Assembly: GCA_030581615.1 (NCBI GenBank)
Contig: JAKTTT010000005.1
Span: 1 to 64,000 of the forward strand
Length of the DNA stretch: 64,000 nucleotides
Direction: 5' to 3'
From: Alloascoidea africana
Lineage: Eukaryota > Ascomycota > Alloascoideomycetes > Alloascoideales > Alloascoideaceae
The stretch's first letter is position 1, and each line of letters begins with the position of its first letter. This document shows, piece by piece, positions 31,173 to 41,516 of the stretch. A program made the translations under genes and the position numbers. Below the pieces are notes generated by a model. The model searched no databases, was not told the DNA's origin, and saw only the letters and a program-made list of their open reading frames with translations.

Positions 31173-31650
31173 TTTCTCAGAAAAGTGTATTTACAATAGG
31201 ACCAAGATTGAAAAGTGGGAGGTTGGTTGGGCGTTTGGGCGTTTCTGGAGGGGGGCAGGGTAACGGGGATCCATGTTCACAAGGATGGATCTATGCAGTG
31301 CGAACCCAGGCTTTGACAGCCATATCAGAGAAAATAGCAAGAAGTGGAAAGTGACATTTTCATCAGAGTTCGAACAGGTGCCAGTTTGCAAACAGCCGAT
31401 GTCTCGAGAACCGCCGATAGCCGGCTATGCTGGCGCTGGCGCTGGCGCTGCACACGTGACCCGTGCACCTCCACGCGAGATAAGGTGCGCCTGCAGCACC
31501 GGGCGTCGCTGATTTGCTGCAGGCGCTGCACGTTCTGGCCAATCAGCGGGCGCGGTGTTATCGCGGGAGGCACTCAGCTCTGCAGCTTCTCCAGATCAGG
31601 CTCATCCCCATTTGCAGACAGCATCACCGCAATCTCTGGTACCGACACCT

Positions 31651-31681
31651 GGGATTTGGGATTTGGGATCTGGGATCTGGG
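31651..31681 (+). repeat. GGGATTT/GGGATCT 7-bp repeat, potential G-quadruplex
   Basis: Five GGG runs at exact 7-base spacing (31651, 31658, 31665, 31672, 31679), each separated by four bases (ATTT or ATCT). This fits the standard G3N1-7 quadruplex pattern on the plus strand, so it could form in the GATA gene's 5' leader RNA if transcription starts upstream of it. Confidence 0.85.
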
Positions 31682-31708
31682 AAGCGTGTCCTCCGTGAGA
31701 GCTCTCGA

Positions 31709-31766
31709 CAGCGACCAGCGACCAGCCAGCGACCAGCGACCAGCGACCAGCGACCAGCGACCAGCG
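31709..31766 (+). repeat. CGACCAG 7-bp tandem repeat abutting the GATA start codon
   Basis: About eight copies of CGACCAG, with one short copy, run without a break to the ATG at 31767. It lies 28 bases downstream of the G-tract repeat and has the same 7-base period. Copy-number differences between strains are likely. Confidence 0.85.
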
Positions 31767-34550
31767 ATGTCCTTCGACCCCTTGGACGCCCAGGCCACAG
31801 ACCTGTGGAAAATGTACCACCGGGCCAAGACGAGCCTGCCCTACCGCGAGCGCATCCAGAACCTGACCTGGAGAATGATGAGCCTGTCCGTGATTAGGCG
31901 CTCCAGGGTGAAAACACGCCAGGCACGCTCCAGCTCCAGCTGCCATGCCCACAGGACCTTCCATTCGAGCCTTAGCGGGCGGCCTTTCCACGCAAATCAC
32001 CGCCAGCTGGAGGTGGAGGACACGACGGATCCGACCAGAGACGACTTTGACTACGTGGCCCACATCAAAAGACTGGGCAGGCAAGAGCAAGAGCAAGAGC
32101 AAAAGCAAGAGCTGGAAACTCCACATACAACCTCCAATTTCGTCTCCTCGCTGCGAAATACTGCCAGTGCCAGAGACCCAGCCTATTCATACACAGACCC
32201 GTCTTCATCTTCCCAGCATCCAAATCGTTCTCAAATCCAGCAACAGCCGCTGTGGCCAATGCACGATTCCAAAGACAATCGAGGGTTCCAATTCTCCCTG
32301 AACCCCCTTGTGGTCGAAGGGCTCGACCCCCACAGCGACCCTGGACGGACAAAACAGAACACAGGCTCTACTGGCTCTGCTGGCTCTGCTGGCTCCCATC
32401 TGGAACCGCTTGAACAGCAGCTCTGGGTTCTGCAAACCGGCCCGGCGATGGATCCTGGACCTCCAGCCATGCCCCACTTGCCGCCAGGAGGCCAGCCAGG
32501 AGGCCAGCCGCCTATTCAGGACTTTGGCTTCACCGCTGAGGCATACCTAGACAACGGAAGATTCGTGCCGTCCAACTATGCCCTCTCATACAACTCTGAC
32601 AGAAACACCCAGCCCGTCCCCTTTTCCTCAAACTCAAGCTCAAGCTCAAACAACAACAATATTAACAATTTTTACAACAATCAACAGACTGGTTATGGCA
32701 ATGAGGATTCTCATGCCTCGGGTGGGAGATCTTTGACCTCGAGTCTGGGCACCAGTGTTGGAACTGTTGTTGCTGATCGTAATGGCAGTTCAACCTCAAT
32801 TTCAACAACTGACATGGATATTGTTATGAATGAATCGGCCCATAACACTGCTAACCAGGGAACCCAGGGCCCTTTACCAAGTGAAGCTTCACTGAAGAAC
32901 AACAACAACAACAACAGGGCATCAAATTTCGAAATGTCAATAAATGAAAAATTGAATGGATATTCTGATGTTGATCCTTGGTTCATGCTTGAAACAAATT
33001 CTCTAGATCTTGACGATACAAACAAGTCTTTTTCCGATATTTTAAAAGGCCAATTACGACGACAACCTTTGGAGAATGATTTTTTTGGATCCGATATAAT
33101 GATGACGGACTCAAACGATATAGAAAAGTCAAACCCTGGTTTAATAACCACTACATGTGAAAGAGAACGGTCAAGTAGCTCGTTAAGCACTGTGAAATCA
33201 TCATCAACCGTAAGAGCATCCGTTATGGCTGCCGCTGCGGCAGCCAAATCTAAACCAAAACCTTCTTCTTTCAAAGGCAAAAAGGAAGGCAGTTTGAAAA
33301 CTTCAACTACACCGTTATCTGGCTCACTCAAAGATAAATCTTTGAGTCAAACGGGTACGGACACGACGACAGCGACAACCGAATGTAGTAATTGCCATAC
33401 CACAAGAACCCCACTTTGGCGAAGAGATCCTGAAGGTAAACCTCTTTGTAATGCCTGTGGTCTATTTCTTAAACTTCATGGAGTTGTTCGGCCATTATCT
33501 TTAAAATCAGATGTTGTCAAGAAGAGAAACAGATCCAAAAATGGTAATTCTGGAACAACCGCTGGTTCCTCCTCGACTTCGTCTTCAACCACCAATTCCA
33601 AAACATCGTTGAATGACCTGAGATTGCATCATCATGAGGGGGAGAGAAGACCTTCGGCATCATCATCATCATCATTCAGTAAAAGATCGTTTGATTCGGG
33701 GACTTTTCCAGACACAAAACCAAAGAAAAAACCCGGGCACCACCACAGGGGTCAATTCGGTCCTTCTCATTCACAATTTGGTGCCCCCAGTACAGCTTCC
33801 AATTCTCCCTCTCCCTCTGCATCCTCAAGCTCCAGTATACACCCTCCTTCAGATATGCATCACTCCTCTTCAACTCCTAATCTTCAAGCATCTTTACAGT
33901 CTTCATCATCAATACACAATATGTTTTCAAATGTTGCTGGTTCTGGTTCTGGTTCTGGTTCTGCGCATCGACCGCATCTCCACGGATTAACACATTATAG
34001 TGGTGGATTTAACCACCACAATTATGAACACAACAACAATGACAAGACCAGTTTTAATGTGCAACAGGTGAATACTTCAAATTATCCTCAAAATCCGATT
34101 TTTTCTCCATCCTCGTTTGAATTAACCAATTCTTTTTCATTTTCTTCAAATAAACAACAACAGACATATCCAATTTTGTCCCCTTCGCCTGCATCTGCAT
34201 CTGCATCTGCATCATCCTCATCAATCTCAACATCTTCATCAACCAACAACAACAATAGTAGTACCACGGTTACCTTGGGCCAATCGAGAGAAGTACTTCA
34301 TCAACTTTCAAGACCTTTGAATTTGTATGATGATAACAAGAGGAATAATGTGCAAACAGAAACAGAAACAGAAACAGAAACACAACACGAAATTCAAATT
34401 CAAAATGAAAATGAAAATGAAAATGAAAATGAAATCCATTTCCATAAAAATAGTAATAATAGTATGCATGATGAAACTAGACGGAATCATAATAATACAC
34501 AAACAAGTGATAATTCTCATGAATGGGATTGGTTAACTATGGGATTGTGA
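31767..34550 (+). CDS. GATA zinc-finger transcription factor (AreA/Gat1/Gln3 type)
   Basis: Nitrogen-regulatory type GATA factor of 927 residues. Near the N-terminus is the conserved fungal GATA leader motif [21 protein letters not shown] (about 13-33), with [10 protein letters not shown] near 95. One GATA finger has cysteines at about 540, 543, 561 and 564 ([19 protein letters not shown]), followed by [21 protein letters not shown]. The protein ends [10 protein letters not shown], close to the AreA/NIT2 C-terminus that binds the Nmr repressor in filamentous fungi. The rest is Ser/Asn/Gln-rich simple sequence with Glu-Thr and Glu-Asn repeats near the end. I picked ATG 31767 because it directly precedes the conserved motif. 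Between the first motif and FDYVAHI the sequence is unusual; an intron is not evident. Confidence 0.9.
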   Translation: MSFDPLDAQATDLWKMYHRAKTSLPYRERIQNLTWRMMSLSVIRRSRVKTRQARSSSSCHAHRTFHSSLSGRPFHANHRQLEVEDTTDPTRDDFDYVAHIKRLGRQEQEQEQKQELETPHTTSNFVSSLRNTASARDPAYSYTDPSSSSQHPNRSQIQQQPLWPMHDSKDNRGFQFSLNPLVVEGLDPHSDPGRTKQNTGSTGSAGSAGSHLEPLEQQLWVLQTGPAMDPGPPAMPHLPPGGQPGGQPPIQDFGFTAEAYLDNGRFVPSNYALSYNSDRNTQPVPFSSNSSSSSNNNNINNFYNNQQTGYGNEDSHASGGRSLTSSLGTSVGTVVADRNGSSTSISTTDMDIVMNESAHNTANQGTQGPLPSEASLKNNNNNNRASNFEMSINEKLNGYSDVDPWFMLETNSLDLDDTNKSFSDILKGQLRRQPLENDFFGSDIMMTDSNDIEKSNPGLITTTCERERSSSSLSTVKSSSTVRASVMAAAAAAKSKPKPSSFKGKKEGSLKTSTTPLSGSLKDKSLSQTGTDTTTATTECSNCHTTRTPLWRRDPEGKPLCNACGLFLKLHGVVRPLSLKSDVVKKRNRSKNGNSGTTAGSSSTSSSTTNSKTSLNDLRLHHHEGERRPSASSSSSFSKRSFDSGTFPDTKPKKKPGHHHRGQFGPSHSQFGAPSTASNSPSPSASSSSSIHPPSDMHHSSSTPNLQASLQSSSSIHNMFSNVAGSGSGSGSAHRPHLHGLTHYSGGFNHHNYEHNNNDKTSFNVQQVNTSNYPQNPIFSPSSFELTNSFSFSSNKQQQTYPILSPSPASASASASSSSISTSSSTNNNNSSTTVTLGQSREVLHQLSRPLNLYDDNKRNNVQTETETETETQHEIQIQNENENENENEIHFHKNSNNSMHDETRRNHNNTQTSDNSHEWDWLTMGL

Positions 34551-36476
34551 AAATTGCGGGGGGAAACTTTGTAATGAGTTCATTACATTATATTGCTCAG
34601 TTTCGTTCTACTTTTTTTTTTGTTCACTTCAAGTGCTTTTCTTTTTTTTTTTTTGTTTTTTGAATTCATTCATCAAAATTGTGTACGTCCTTTATATCCA
34701 TTATACAAACAAAAACAAAAACAAAAACAATATATATATTGCAAGAAAAAAAGCTGTTTACGATTTTGCTGATTTTTGGGGAAGTTTGGCGTTTCAATCT
34801 TTATTTTTTCTAATTTCTTCTTTTTTTTTATACACGTTCTTCTATATGTTTTTGGGGGGAGTTCCACATTACCGTTCTTTTTTCTTTTTTCTTTTTTCTT
34901 TTCTTGGGGTTTTGTTTTGTTTTGTTTTGTTTGTTGATGGGGGAGGAAAAAGCTAGCTATTTTCCAAATTTTGCCTTTTGTTGTTGAAAGTTGTGTTGGA
35001 TAATAAATAAATGTTCAGAAGAAACACCAAGTAAATAGAAAAAAAAAAAAATGATGATGATGATGATGAGAAAAATTAGATACATAATTGATATCTATGC
35101 TAATGCATACCTGATCGGTCAATTCAATTGTCAATTGTAGATAAACATTTGGTATCAATGAAATGTTTCTGAGTTTCACGTTTTCTTGAACAATGTGTGT
35201 AGAATCAGCTTTTTTATTTTTTATTTTTTATGTTTCCAGTTCACCGGTTTTCTAGAACCCAACCAACTCTTGGCAGCATTAGTATTTTGGAATACACAAT
35301 CGTTGGTTTACCTCCATGTTTAATCGGCCAATGAGATTGAACCAGTGTTGGAATAAAGATGAAAGATAGAGCAGCATTTTTTGCATTTACATGCATCAAT
35401 TGCGTCTTTCACAAGCACCCGAAGCGCAAAAACAAACAAAAAAAATTGGAAAACACCTCAGTTGATTCATATTTACATTTCTTTGATAATAACTATAATA
35501 AGCCCGTGTAATCCATACGATCAAAGTTTATAACATTTTGTAAAAGATCTCGAACCAAGAGTCCCAAAAAGAATTGGTTTAGCGCTTGTTGTAGGCTTAT
35601 CCAATAACAGAGTTGCTTCAATCAAACAGTTGAAATAATGCTTCTTGATTAGTCGGTATCAGAGTTTCCGATAGAAAGTTCCAAGACTTTTCTAAAGACT
35701 GTTCCTGTCAAGATTGATCCGACGACTATAAACCGCGCTAAGTAGAGAGATGCTTTCTATTTGAAGGATTAGGGTTCATCTCGTAGAAAACATAACGTAA
35801 CGTAACGTTACGTAACGCTTTCCTTTACACCTGATTAAAAGTCTTTTAGATTCTAGATACTGGTTTTATTGCAAAGGTTTAGAGAAGCGAAACCTAGGCT
35901 TTGCATCCAGGCCCAGGTTTTTCAACTTGGAGAGTTTTAGCTTATCCGAGCACATGAAGACAAGATGTGAGTGATTGGATCCACTTCCCCCAAACGTATT
36001 CTCTGGTGACTTTCCCTCTCCCACAGTATCACAATAACAAAGCACACACAAACACATGTTATTATTGAAAACAGTTGCCTCTTATTCCCATAGTACAAGA
36101 CTTTTTCAGCCAAGAGCTCGCATCCTGCGAGAATAAGAAACCCAGCACACGCTGATTTGCGTCCTCCGCCGCCAGTCCGCCGAAGATTTTGGGCCACCGC
36201 CGCCACCCAACTCTTAAACCCAGGGGCCAGTGCCATTTGCAAGACCCGGCCAGCTCTCCCCGGGCCCCCAAGCCCTCTCTCTCTCGGCCCCAAGAGCCGT
36301 CGTCAGCAGCTGGAAAAGCTCTTTCTCGCGGGAAGGATCGCGCGCGTCACGTGGGCTGCAGGTGGCCCCTTTCAGGAGGTGCATGCGATTAGTGGAATCC
36401 TCTTTTTTTTCCCTCTCTTCTTCTCCTCCTCCTCTCTTCTTCCCACGACACCGCTGCTGTCACCACCATCGCCATC
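34551..36476. promoter_or_regulatory. Long intergenic region, GATA 3' end and C2H2-factor promoter
   Basis: 1.9 kb. The left part has long T and A homopolymers, TTTTG repeats (about 34912-34936) and a TGATGA repeat near 35052-35069. A period-5 AACGT repeat with a 14-base palindrome lies near 35794-35816. The last 330 bases are GC-rich and carry GTCACGTG at 36346-36353. No supported gene is visible. The length suggests a heavily regulated promoter. Confidence 0.5.
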
Positions 36477-39400
36477 ATGGACATCCACCAGCAGGGCTTC
36501 TCCATCGTGCTCTCCGACTCGCCGTCCGCGTCAGACTGTAAATATCGTCGCATCCTGGAGGACTCCACCGTCAGATACCAGTGCCTCTACCCCAATTGCG
36601 ATAAGCTTTTTTCGCGGAAGGATTATGTTGAGCGGCACTGGTTTAACCACTGCGAGCGCAAGTACACTTGCCGCGTTTGCGATGTAAAATTCGCCCGCTG
36701 TGATCTACTTGAAAAACATTTTCGAAGTAAAAACCACCTAAGACGGAAAGAAAAGCAGCATTTGACTCAACCACAACAACAGCAGGAACTTCATCATCAT
36801 CCCCTTCAACCTCAAATCGAGCATCAACCTCAAGACCAAAACCAGCTGCTCACACCTCACACGATCAATGGCGTCAACATAATGAACGAATCCGCGCCTC
36901 TCCCACCTTCCTCAACACCGACTCCAGCAAGTTCCATCCAAGCTCCAAGTTTGGGTCCCAATGTCTTGATGGCTCCTATTCACCAACAACTACCTATTCA
37001 GCATGCTCCAACTCAATCAGAAATTCTAAACATCCCTCAATCGCACACCCAGGTTGCGCAACCTACCGTAGGTCCTCTACAACAACAGCATCAGCAGCAA
37101 CAGCAGCCTTATCACCATCCCCAACCTATACCCCTTCATATATCCAAGCTCGAGACGGACGATGTGGCTTTTTCCATGAACGACCAGTTAAATAATATGC
37201 TTTCAAGCAATCTTATGAGTGCAGATTTAAACCTCAACTTTACCTTCGACAATATCCTTAATAACAACGATGTTGCAGACAACTACTCTTGGCTGTTTGG
37301 CATGGAATTCAACAATAGCAACAATAATAATAGTAATAACAATAATAATGAAAACAGGGCCCCCAACACTACAAATTCAGGAACAACGGAAAATCTAAGC
37401 ACAAATAGCCCCTCAAAAAGTTTTTCAAGCAACTCTTCAGATGAACTCATTTTTAAACAACGAGAACCGTCCAGTTTAGCACAAAAATGTGTTGTAAATG
37501 AACACCTTCGACAAAAAATCTTTACCTGTTTACGGTTGGATCCCTCATCACAACAACAGAACCAGCCGCATTCATCATCCCCTGATAACGGCATTTTAAG
37601 CTGTACCAGGATCTCATCGTATCTCGAAAACTTTTGGAAATTCTTTGATTCCAACTACCCAATCGTCCATTTTCCTACTTTTTCTCCTCAAATTGCAGAT
37701 ATCCATTTGTTTTGCTCCATGATGGTCGTGGGCATGGCGTATAGTGATGATCGTGCCGTTTATGAAAAATCATTACAACTTCATGGCATTGTTCGCCGGA
37801 ATTTATTGAACATTGTCACGGATTCACCGAAATTCGATTTGCCCATCTTACAAGCGGTTTTACTGGTTGCTTATTACGGTCTCATGCTGGGTTCACAACA
37901 TCAATTTGAAATGGCACAGCTTTTCCATGGCACAATGGCTACTTTGGTCCGGTTTTCCGGTTATATGAACTCACCTGCTCGACCCATTTTACGAAACTGT
38001 TTTTCTGGGGATTGTAGTCTAACTCCTGAAGAAGTACAGGCACAATGGGAAAATTGGGTCATTTTTGAAAGTTCGAAACGGTCGTGTTTTTTTGCATTTA
38101 TTGTCGATTCTATAAGCGCTACTCTTTTCAGTCATTCATTGACTTTATCGGCTTTTGAATTGAAATTGGAATTGCCATGCACTGATTCCGCCTGGTGTGC
38201 AACTGACGGGTACGCTTTTGTCAGATTTTTTGTCTCAAGTCCCTGCGTTTGGAGGAAAAGGGTCAAATGGAACTTCATTTCTGAAGGGGTTGGTTTCCCC
38301 GTTAACAAAACAAACGATGAAGAGAGTGAGGCGATTGAAGAAGACAATAGAGTTCGCAGCAACAGTAGTGAGGGTTCAACTTCTTCCGTTCTCTGTACTC
38401 CCGATAATGGTACAAGCGTTTATAGTCAATCAAGTGGCAGCGATCAACAATTTGGAAATTCTGGGAAAAGAAGACATGATAACTATATCGGTGAGGATTA
38501 TAGATTGCATAGAAACGGTAATGGCAGTGGTAATGCTCATCTATCCCATCGCCATAAACGACGGAAGTGGGAGTCCGATGGTTACAAGAAATGGCCATCA
38601 TTTTTATTTTCATTACGAAGATGTTTACAAGTCTATGTTGAGGATGAAAAAGAATTTGCATTTAGTTGTTTCTCTCAATATTCCCGTCTTATTCTACTTC
38701 ATGGACTCCAAAATGTGGCTATAGATTTGCAAAAACGGAGCTTGTTGGATATAAGTCTAGGATTGGCTTTAAATACAACCACGATGATGAATCAGCGGAA
38801 ACTCGAAAATGGCAATTCGTCCTATCAAGAGCCCAACTTGATGACCGAGTTATCAACACGTCTTGAAAAAGCATTTCGGGATTGGAAAGGATATTTCGAT
38901 AGACATGTATATCTTACAGACGATGAGCTTCAAGCAGAGAAGAAAATGGTGAATCCGGATTCTGCAACACTTTCGAATCTTCTCAATGATTATGGAGACA
39001 CACCTCTTTTTTGGGCAAACGTTACCACCTACCAAGTTTCTCTAGTGTCTATTCATGTTGACTTTTTGGTATTACAGAAATTTGTTGGATGCACAAACAT
39101 TATTGGAAGCAAACTGTACCAAATTGACCGAATAAATGCACAACAGAAAATTGTAAGATGGACAAGAAGTGAATCATCTCAAAAAGCTGTTTTCGAAGCA
39201 GCACAATTTATTTCTATGGTTCTTAATGATGAAGATATTATGATGAAGGCAGGTCACATTCCCTTTTCACTGTACCTGTGTTGTCTAACTGTTTGGTGTT
39301 ATGAAGTCTGCAAAGAGTATATTGTTCCTGAATTACAAAAAAGGCGGTATCAGAATATACCACAGGTGAATAACGGCACCAATTCGGAACCAAAACTCGG

Positions 39401-39800
39401 GAGTTATGATGGAAGTCCCCATGGTCGTCTTTCGCTCTCTAATAAAAAATATATACTAGGAGATGGGAAAGAATTGGACTATTTTGCAGCAAGCAATGAT
39501 GCAACTGCTTATATCCATCTAATACTTTCCGATTCTCAAAGTACTCCTGATCAGAGAAACTTACAACAACCATTGCCGCCTTTAAAGAACTTGCCATCGG
39601 TTCAGCAGCAGCCTCCTCCTACTCAACTACGAAATTTTAACGATGGAAAGATAATAATATCTTTAGCAGACATGAAGTATCGACAAGAACTGTTGATTGG
39701 ACTGGTGGCCTATACTTTGATCTTATTGGAGAAGAGTAAATGGAACAATTTGAAAAGTTCTACTGATACTTTGAAAAGAATCTTATACAGCTACCGATAA
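36477..39800 (+). CDS. C2H2 zinc-finger transcription factor with fungal-specific domain
   Basis: Regulator of 1107 residues. Two tandem C2H2 fingers lie at about 34-88: C-X4-C with HWFNH, then CRVC with HFRSKNH, followed by a basic RRKEK stretch. A Gln/His/Pro-rich linker (about 90-380) precedes a domain like the fungal-specific transcription factor domain (about 380-590, YLENFWKFFDSNYPIVHFPTF; LLVAYYGLMLGSQHQFEMAQL; WENWVIFESSKRSCFFAF). The C-terminal part continues helical (about 700-1105). This two-finger plus fungal-domain arrangement occurs in several yeast and mould regulators; I cannot name the orthologue. The promoter has GTCACGTG. Confidence 0.87.
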   Translation: MDIHQQGFSIVLSDSPSASDCKYRRILEDSTVRYQCLYPNCDKLFSRKDYVERHWFNHCERKYTCRVCDVKFARCDLLEKHFRSKNHLRRKEKQHLTQPQQQQELHHHPLQPQIEHQPQDQNQLLTPHTINGVNIMNESAPLPPSSTPTPASSIQAPSLGPNVLMAPIHQQLPIQHAPTQSEILNIPQSHTQVAQPTVGPLQQQHQQQQQPYHHPQPIPLHISKLETDDVAFSMNDQLNNMLSSNLMSADLNLNFTFDNILNNNDVADNYSWLFGMEFNNSNNNNSNNNNNENRAPNTTNSGTTENLSTNSPSKSFSSNSSDELIFKQREPSSLAQKCVVNEHLRQKIFTCLRLDPSSQQQNQPHSSSPDNGILSCTRISSYLENFWKFFDSNYPIVHFPTFSPQIADIHLFCSMMVVGMAYSDDRAVYEKSLQLHGIVRRNLLNIVTDSPKFDLPILQAVLLVAYYGLMLGSQHQFEMAQLFHGTMATLVRFSGYMNSPARPILRNCFSGDCSLTPEEVQAQWENWVIFESSKRSCFFAFIVDSISATLFSHSLTLSAFELKLELPCTDSAWCATDGYAFVRFFVSSPCVWRKRVKWNFISEGVGFPVNKTNDEESEAIEEDNRVRSNSSEGSTSSVLCTPDNGTSVYSQSSGSDQQFGNSGKRRHDNYIGEDYRLHRNGNGSGNAHLSHRHKRRKWESDGYKKWPSFLFSLRRCLQVYVEDEKEFAFSCFSQYSRLILLHGLQNVAIDLQKRSLLDISLGLALNTTTMMNQRKLENGNSSYQEPNLMTELSTRLEKAFRDWKGYFDRHVYLTDDELQAEKKMVNPDSATLSNLLNDYGDTPLFWANVTTYQVSLVSIHVDFLVLQKFVGCTNIIGSKLYQIDRINAQQKIVRWTRSESSQKAVFEAAQFISMVLNDEDIMMKAGHIPFSLYLCCLTVWCYEVCKEYIVPELQKRRYQNIPQVNNGTNSEPKLGSYDGSPHGRLSLSNKKYILGDGKELDYFAASNDATAYIHLILSDSQSTPDQRNLQQPLPPLKNLPSVQQQPPPTQLRNFNDGKIIISLADMKYRQELLIGLVAYTLILLEKSKWNNLKSSTDTLKRILYSYR

Positions 39801-41516
39801 CGGCTTTTGATACAGGTTGTAAAAAGACTTCAGAAAAAAAAAACAAAAAGAAAAAAAAGCAAAGACAATAATAATAATAATAATGTTTTGATTTTTGTAT
39901 TGTATTATTCCATATGGATTACTCTGATTTTGTTTGATTTGATTTGAGAATTGTTGTTTTTCCCCCCTAGGAAAGGAGGATGTGACCAAGGGAATGATTC
40001 ACAGGCTTTGCTCTAAAGTTTTTTGTTTGTTTTTTGCTTTGTTGCTGTTTTATCTCATATACATACTTCTAGTAATGGTTTTCTTGTTAAGGACTACTTT
40101 CTGGATTAGAATTTTATGAACAAGTTATTTTTTTTTCTCTTTTGTTTTTTTTGTTTCTGATTTTACGCATGAAAAGGTATCCCTACATTTTTTTTTTAGA
40201 TTCTTATTTTTTTTACCTTTATCTTTTTCTGAGTATAGGCCAAAAAAAACAGTCCATGCTGATATCGCTAGAAGTGTTTTGTCACAACTCTAAAATGCAC
40301 AGTTTATAGTGTCTGCTAGTAATTGTGGCAAATTATTACTCAATGTTGGAAACGTGGATGTATCTTGCTTGTTATAGAGTCAAGATATTGTAGAGTAACT
40401 TGGGTTCTGATAGAGTGTCTCAACTTTAGAAGAAACTCAAGTCCGGGCATAAAGAAAATAGTTGTTTCCAATATTTCCATCATGTCGAACAAACCAAACC
40501 TGTTGTTGTTGTTGTTGTTGTTGTTGATGACCTTCGTTATGAACCAAATGCCAATTGTTCAACAAAACATCAAATTTCAAAAGCAATAAATAGTCCGATT
40601 CAGAGTTTGATTTCAGGACAACACATGTGCAAGCTTAGATGAACTTTGGACGCTGGACGGTAAATCTGAGAAAAAGTAACAACAGGAAGAAAAAAATGAC
40701 GTAACAATGGAATATATAGGTCTATTAAAACGGAAACGAACACTGGAAAATTATATAAGGAGTTAAGACTTCGATAGTGCAAAACTATAACAGATTTTAG
40801 GGAGTTTTCTATCCACTACACTACACATGTAGTGACTGGGAAAGTGAAGGCACATGGCTCTTGGATCACAGTTGGAGCTAATAATTAGAAACCCCTTATT
40901 AGTTCCCTGTTTACATTTATAATACTTGTTCAATGCATTAAAGCTGCTTTTAGTTGCTTAAGATGAAGAACAGGAGCGTATCAGATGTTTTGTTTGGAAG
41001 GTGAGGGGAGAAATCTCCAAAACCTATTGTGATTAGGAAGTTGGAAATATATTTGAAACTTGCCAAAAAATCGCATTCTTGCTAAAGTGGAGGATCTCCA
41101 ATAAAGGCACATGGTAGAACATTTATCTTTTCTTGATCGTCGTTAAACGCCCGAGATGCTTTATTGCAAAACGAAATGAGATCCTACATTGAGTTTCCTA
41201 CACTCACCAAACTTTTCCATCAAGCATACTTTGAGGACCAAACCACAGATAGTTTTTGGAAGAGCAAGGTATCAGCAATTAAAACACAACTTCTATCAAA
41301 TGATCAGCTTGTGACTCTATGTAATAAAATGAAAAGAAGAAAAAATCAATGCCAATTATTAGAAAACATACTGCTTAACAAAAAAATGGAGTCAAGCTGA
41401 GCAAAAATCAAGATGTTCATATCTAGCGCCCATGTTACTAACTGTCAACTAGTTTACACAAGAAAAAAGGAAGCAACGATTACCATAACAAAACAAACAA
41501 ACAAAAAAAAGAAACT
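39801..41516. other. Convergent gene-poor region
   Basis: 1.7 kb between the C2H2 gene and the NDT80-like gene, which face each other. It has AAT repeats (about 39865-39883), several T-runs and a GTT repeat (about 40500-40526). A 74-codon plus-strand frame (41179-41400) is listed separately. I see no other gene, RNA or element. The length is unusual for a convergent gap in yeast. Confidence 0.45.
41179..41400 (+). CDS. Small uncertain open frame
   Basis: A 73-residue frame from ATG 41179 (MRSYIEFPTLTKLFHQAYFEDQ), ending KKMESS. It is rich in Lys, Gln and Asn with protein-like composition, and the frame is open 15 further codons upstream (NARDALLQNE). No domain is recognised and no splice sites link it to other frames. 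It could be a small gene, a relic exon or chance. Confidence 0.25.
   Translation, partial: RSYIEFPTLTKLFHQAYFEDQTTDSFWKSKVSAIKTQLLSNDQLVTLCNKMKRRKNQCQLLENILLNKKMESS

Larger units (their letters stand above)
31173..31766. promoter_or_regulatory. Divergent region Yra1-like/GATA with CACGTGAC and two 7-bp tandem repeats
   Basis: 594 bases. It contains CACGTGAC (31453-31460, the reverse of GTCACGTG), a GCTGGC tandem repeat (about 31429-31450), a G-tract repeat (31651-31681) and a CGACCAG repeat reaching the GATA start codon. The right half is unusually GC-rich for this window and stays open in the GATA frame. Confidence 0.65.

Noticed and set aside
31344-31766. N-terminal extension of the GATA factor from a non-ATG start upstream.
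   Set aside because: There is no ATG in this frame and the encoded residues are dominated by the tandem repeats; the conserved domain starts right after ATG 31767. Mentioned only as a testable possibility.
32711-33331. Minus-strand open frame of about 200 codons opposite the GATA gene.
   Set aside because: It is antisense to conserved GATA-factor coding sequence with low-complexity composition; no promoter or domain supports it.
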